64,000 bases of DNA from JAOXRU01 sp965247735 (GTDB lineage Bacteria; Bacteroidota; Bacteroidia; Flavobacteriales; Flavobacteriaceae), in contig CBDFHN010000002.1 in NCBI GenBank assembly GCA_965247735.1, forward strand, positions 4,526,001-4,590,000, in the 5' to 3' direction. A program made the position numbers and the translations under genes. The stretch's first letter is position 1, and each line of letters opens with the position of its first letter. The notes below the pieces were generated by a model. It did not search any database and had not been told where the DNA came from. It saw only the letters and a program-made list of their open reading frames with translations. Shown piece by piece: positions 62,167 through 64,000 of the stretch.

Positions 62167-62520
62167 ATGAAAAAATATTTGCTTTTATTTTTCTTTCTTA
62201 TGTTGTTTTGCAACTCATCTTGTAAAAAAGAAATTATAAGTGAAAAAGAAGCTATGCAATTAAATAAAAAAGAAGCTTTAAAAAAATATGGAAATCCCTA
62301 TGCTCAGGAGTTTTTTCCTACTATTGAGGCTTATGGAGAATTTAGAAATTACGTTTATTTTAGATATAAAGAGCTAAATAGGCTGGATTCAATAACAATA
62401 ATAGATGAAATTACATGGGAAAAAACTAAAGACACCCTCATTACAGTTTGGTATGAAAGAAAGGAAAAAGAAGCTGTACCTGTAGAGACTTACACTTGGC
62501 TAAAAGGCACCGACTTTTAG
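62167..62520 (+). CDS. Small lipoprotein, candidate immunity protein
   Basis: The 117-residue lipoprotein (FCNSSCKKE, Cys19) has a mature part with KKYGNPYAQEF and EITWEKTKDTLITVWYERK. It starts 14 bases after the metalloprotease stop. A homologue follows the truncated second protease (62904-63266), sharing YGNP and TW.K.KD.LITVWYE. The strict protease-lipoprotein pairing suggests immunity or chaperoning in the periplasm. No family is recognised and the role is inferred from context. Confidence 0.6.
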   Translation: MKKYLLLFFFLMLFCNSSCKKEIISEKEAMQLNKKEALKKYGNPYAQEFFPTIEAYGEFRNYVYFRYKELNRLDSITIIDEITWEKTKDTLITVWYERKEKEAVPVETYTWLKGTDF

Positions 62521-62664
62521 TTTTTCAGCAGAGTAAAATATCGGAGTATAAAGACGGTAAATGCATTTAGGATGCATGTCTTAACTTTTTGGCAGCATTT
62601 TTTTTTCTGTTACAATTTCAATGATAATATCCTTCAATACTTTTTTAAATCGTTGTTTCTCTAG

Positions 62665-62907
62665 GTCTTTAATCGAACTATACATGAATTTGGACACATG
62701 ATCGGAAATATAGACTTTAATGCTGGGAGATATGGTGGGAGAATGCCATACCAAACACATGGTGACGAATATGACGATGATAGTTTTTACAACTTAGACG
62801 TAACCAGTGTTATGAACGCTGGAAATGAATTCAAAGAAAGACATATAGATTATATTATTTATTTGTTGCAAAATAATTACAAAGACACATATTTTTATAC
62901 ATTATGA
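62665..62907 (+). pseudogene. 5'-truncated second metalloprotease module
   Basis: Only the 3' end remains. The frame opens after a TAG at 62662 and reads TIHEFGHMIGNIDFNAG, then GDEYDDDSFYNLDVTSVMN and EFKERH. It matches the intact protease (HEFGH, GDEY, S.MN.G.E.KERH) through to its end, but with about 14 extra residues between HEFGH and GDEY. The roughly 145 residues before the zinc motif are missing, so it cannot be a functional enzyme unless joined to a new 5' end. Such displaced 3' modules are typical of polymorphic-toxin loci. Its stop overlaps the start of the next lipoprotein by 4 bases. Confidence 0.7.
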
Positions 62908-63266
62908 TTAAGATTATAAAAATTTTTATTCTTCTATGCCTATTGTCTTCTTGTAAGCAGAATGGACGTGTTGAAGTTAAAGTAAAAGAGAAACAAAAAA
63001 AAATTATCGCTAAAAAACAGAATTGTTTTGAATATTCTCAGGTGTACGGTAATCCTGTAAAATACTATAGATATAGAGCTAAATACAAGGCTAATATCTT
63101 CAATTCATTTGCCTTAGAGAGTGTTTCTGATATAAATAAGTCTATAGTATTAGAGGTAACATGGAAAAAAAACAAAGATAGTTTGATAACGGTTTGGTAT
63201 GAAGAGACAAAAACAAAAAACGTTGTCTTACATTCATTAATTTATAGCAAAGATGTTGTGTTTTAG
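62904..63266 (+). CDS. Small lipoprotein, paralogue of the one at 62167
   Basis: The 120-residue lipoprotein (LLSSCKQNG, Cys17) shares YGNP and TWKKNKDSLITVWYEETK with the first lipoprotein, and is otherwise diverged. Its ATG overlaps the stop of the truncated protease (ATGA). It is still open, so if the pairs are toxin/immunity modules this would be a retained immunity gene after loss of its toxin. Tandem repeats begin 84 bases downstream. Confidence 0.6.
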   Translation: MIKIIKIFILLCLLSSCKQNGRVEVKVKEKQKKIIAKKQNCFEYSQVYGNPVKYYRYRAKYKANIFNSFALESVSDINKSIVLEVTWKKNKDSLITVWYEETKTKNVVLHSLIYSKDVVF

Positions 63267-63350
63267 AAACAACCAATCACCAACGTAATATTAAATCAGA
63301 ATGCTTTACTTCATCTAGAATATCTGTCGATTTGATTCTACTTTTTTTAT

Positions 63351-63976
63351 TGTGAATTGATGACAAATTGTATTTTTGCGTGATTTGTGAGTGTTAAGAA
63401 ATAAGTTGAGGAACTTATTTTAGCGAGTCAGAAAGATGTAGCGTTGGCGTAGTAAACTAGAAAGATGTAATTGTTGTGAATTGATTTATTCACTACATGT
63501 TATTTAATAAATAAGAGTTCATGAACCTTTCTAAAGTCGGTTTCAATTACGTAGTACTTATGAAAACCTTTAAAAAGCAATAAACAAGAGGCGAATAAAT
63601 TGTATTTTTAGGTGATTTGTGAGTGTTAAGAAATAAGTTGAGGAACTTATTTTGGCGAGTCAGAAAGATGTAGCGTTGGCATAGTAAACTAGAAAGATGT
63701 AATTGTTGTGAATTGATTTATTCACTACTAGTTATTTTATAAGAAAGTGTTCATGAACCTCCTAAAAAGTCGGTTTCAACTACGAAGTAATCATGAGAAC
63801 CTTAAAAAAGAAATAAGCAAGAGTTGAATAAATTGTATTTTTACGTGATTTGTGAGCGTTAAAAAATAAGTTGAGGAACTTATTTTAGCGAGTCAGAAAG
63901 ATGTAGCGTTGGCATAGTAAACTAGAAAGATGTAATTGTTGTGAATTGATTTCAAATTGTATTTTTACGTGAGCAA
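63351..63976 (+). repeat. Tandem array of 232-233-bp repeats
   Basis: Two full units (63365-63596, 232 bp; 63597-63829, 233 bp), a truncated third (63830-63953) and a residual start (63954-63976) lie head to tail and are highly similar by eye. Each unit contains the inverted repeat AATAAGTT-GAGG-AACTTATT (in unit 1 at 63400-63419), AGAAAGATGTA twice, and in units 1 and 2 GTTCATGAAC, a 10-bp palindrome. Unit 1 also has TATTTTTG, a -7-like sequence. There are no long open frames. The array starts just after the second lipoprotein gene and may continue beyond the window. Confidence 0.85.
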
Positions 63977-64000
63977 TCACAAGACAAGAATATTCAGAAG

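Noticed and set aside
63351..63976. CRISPR array or integron attC array as explanation of the tandem repeats
   Set aside because: Units are about 232 bp with no short repeat/variable spacer pattern, no cas genes are near, and no GTTRRRY/RYYYAAC core sites frame the units.

Overview
The window is AT-rich (roughly one third G+C by eye). It carries SusC/SusD pairs, LytTR and ECF regulation, promoter elements of the TAnnTTTG type, glutamine synthetases of types II and III side by side, and a Bacteroidota-style NagB-like/PIG-L fusion. Together these point to a member of the Flavobacteriaceae (Bacteroidota), probably marine. No ribosomal RNA, IS element or CRISPR array is visible. There is one tRNA, tRNA-Arg(ACG), on the minus strand at 44967-45040.

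Layout. (1) 1-9.5 kb is a phosphorus-scavenging locus: a PhnX-like HAD hydrolase, a divergent XRE-cupin regulator, a SusC/SusD pair, a purple-acid-phosphatase-like metallophosphoesterase and an alkaline-phosphatase-superfamily enzyme. (2) 9.5-10.5 kb holds a two-gene YeeE/YedE sulfur-compound permease. (3) 11.3-30.5 kb is a large N-acetylglucosamine/chitin-type utilisation locus. It has two GH20 enzymes, the NagB-like/PIG-L fusion, an FG-GAP lipoprotein, SusD and SusC on the minus strand, then a LytS/LytTR two-component system, a NagP-type transporter and a NagX-type membrane acyltransferase on the plus strand. Both minus-strand transcription units have the same 41-bp element upstream (35/41 identical), with the 9-12-9 direct-repeat layout of LytTR binding sites, so the adjacent LytTR regulator probably controls both. 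(4) 30.6-33.6 kb is an ECF sigma factor, a HEAT-repeat anti-sigma factor and two DUF4097 proteins. (5) 34.0-44.0 kb holds an AraC regulator with adjoining 21-bp operator repeats, a TonB-dependent receptor, a DUF4374 lipoprotein, a YceI-like lipoprotein and an ABC exporter whose permease carries a degenerate M1-peptidase domain. (6) 44.3-54.5 kb is housekeeping: a displaced fragment of the sigma gene, tRNA-Arg, a LacI regulator, an SPFH protein, a Ca/Na antiporter, PurM, and divergent GSIII and GSII. (7) 54.7-57.2 kb holds a Rieske lipoprotein and a run of small genes, ending in a double-glycine-leader peptide precursor. (8) 57.9-64 kb has a BNR/VPS10-type repeat protein, then an accessory island with two homologous metalloprotease plus lipoprotein cassettes. 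The second protease is truncated at its 5' end, and 232-bp tandem repeats border the island.

The most novel-looking items are the orphan GG-leader peptide gene (56974-57126), the repeat-bordered toxin/immunity-like cassettes (61.3-64.0 kb), the shared LytTR-type operator in the GlcNAc locus, and a tRNA-Arg in which the universal G19-C56 pair is replaced by A19-U56. Product names rest on motif recognition; no database search was possible.
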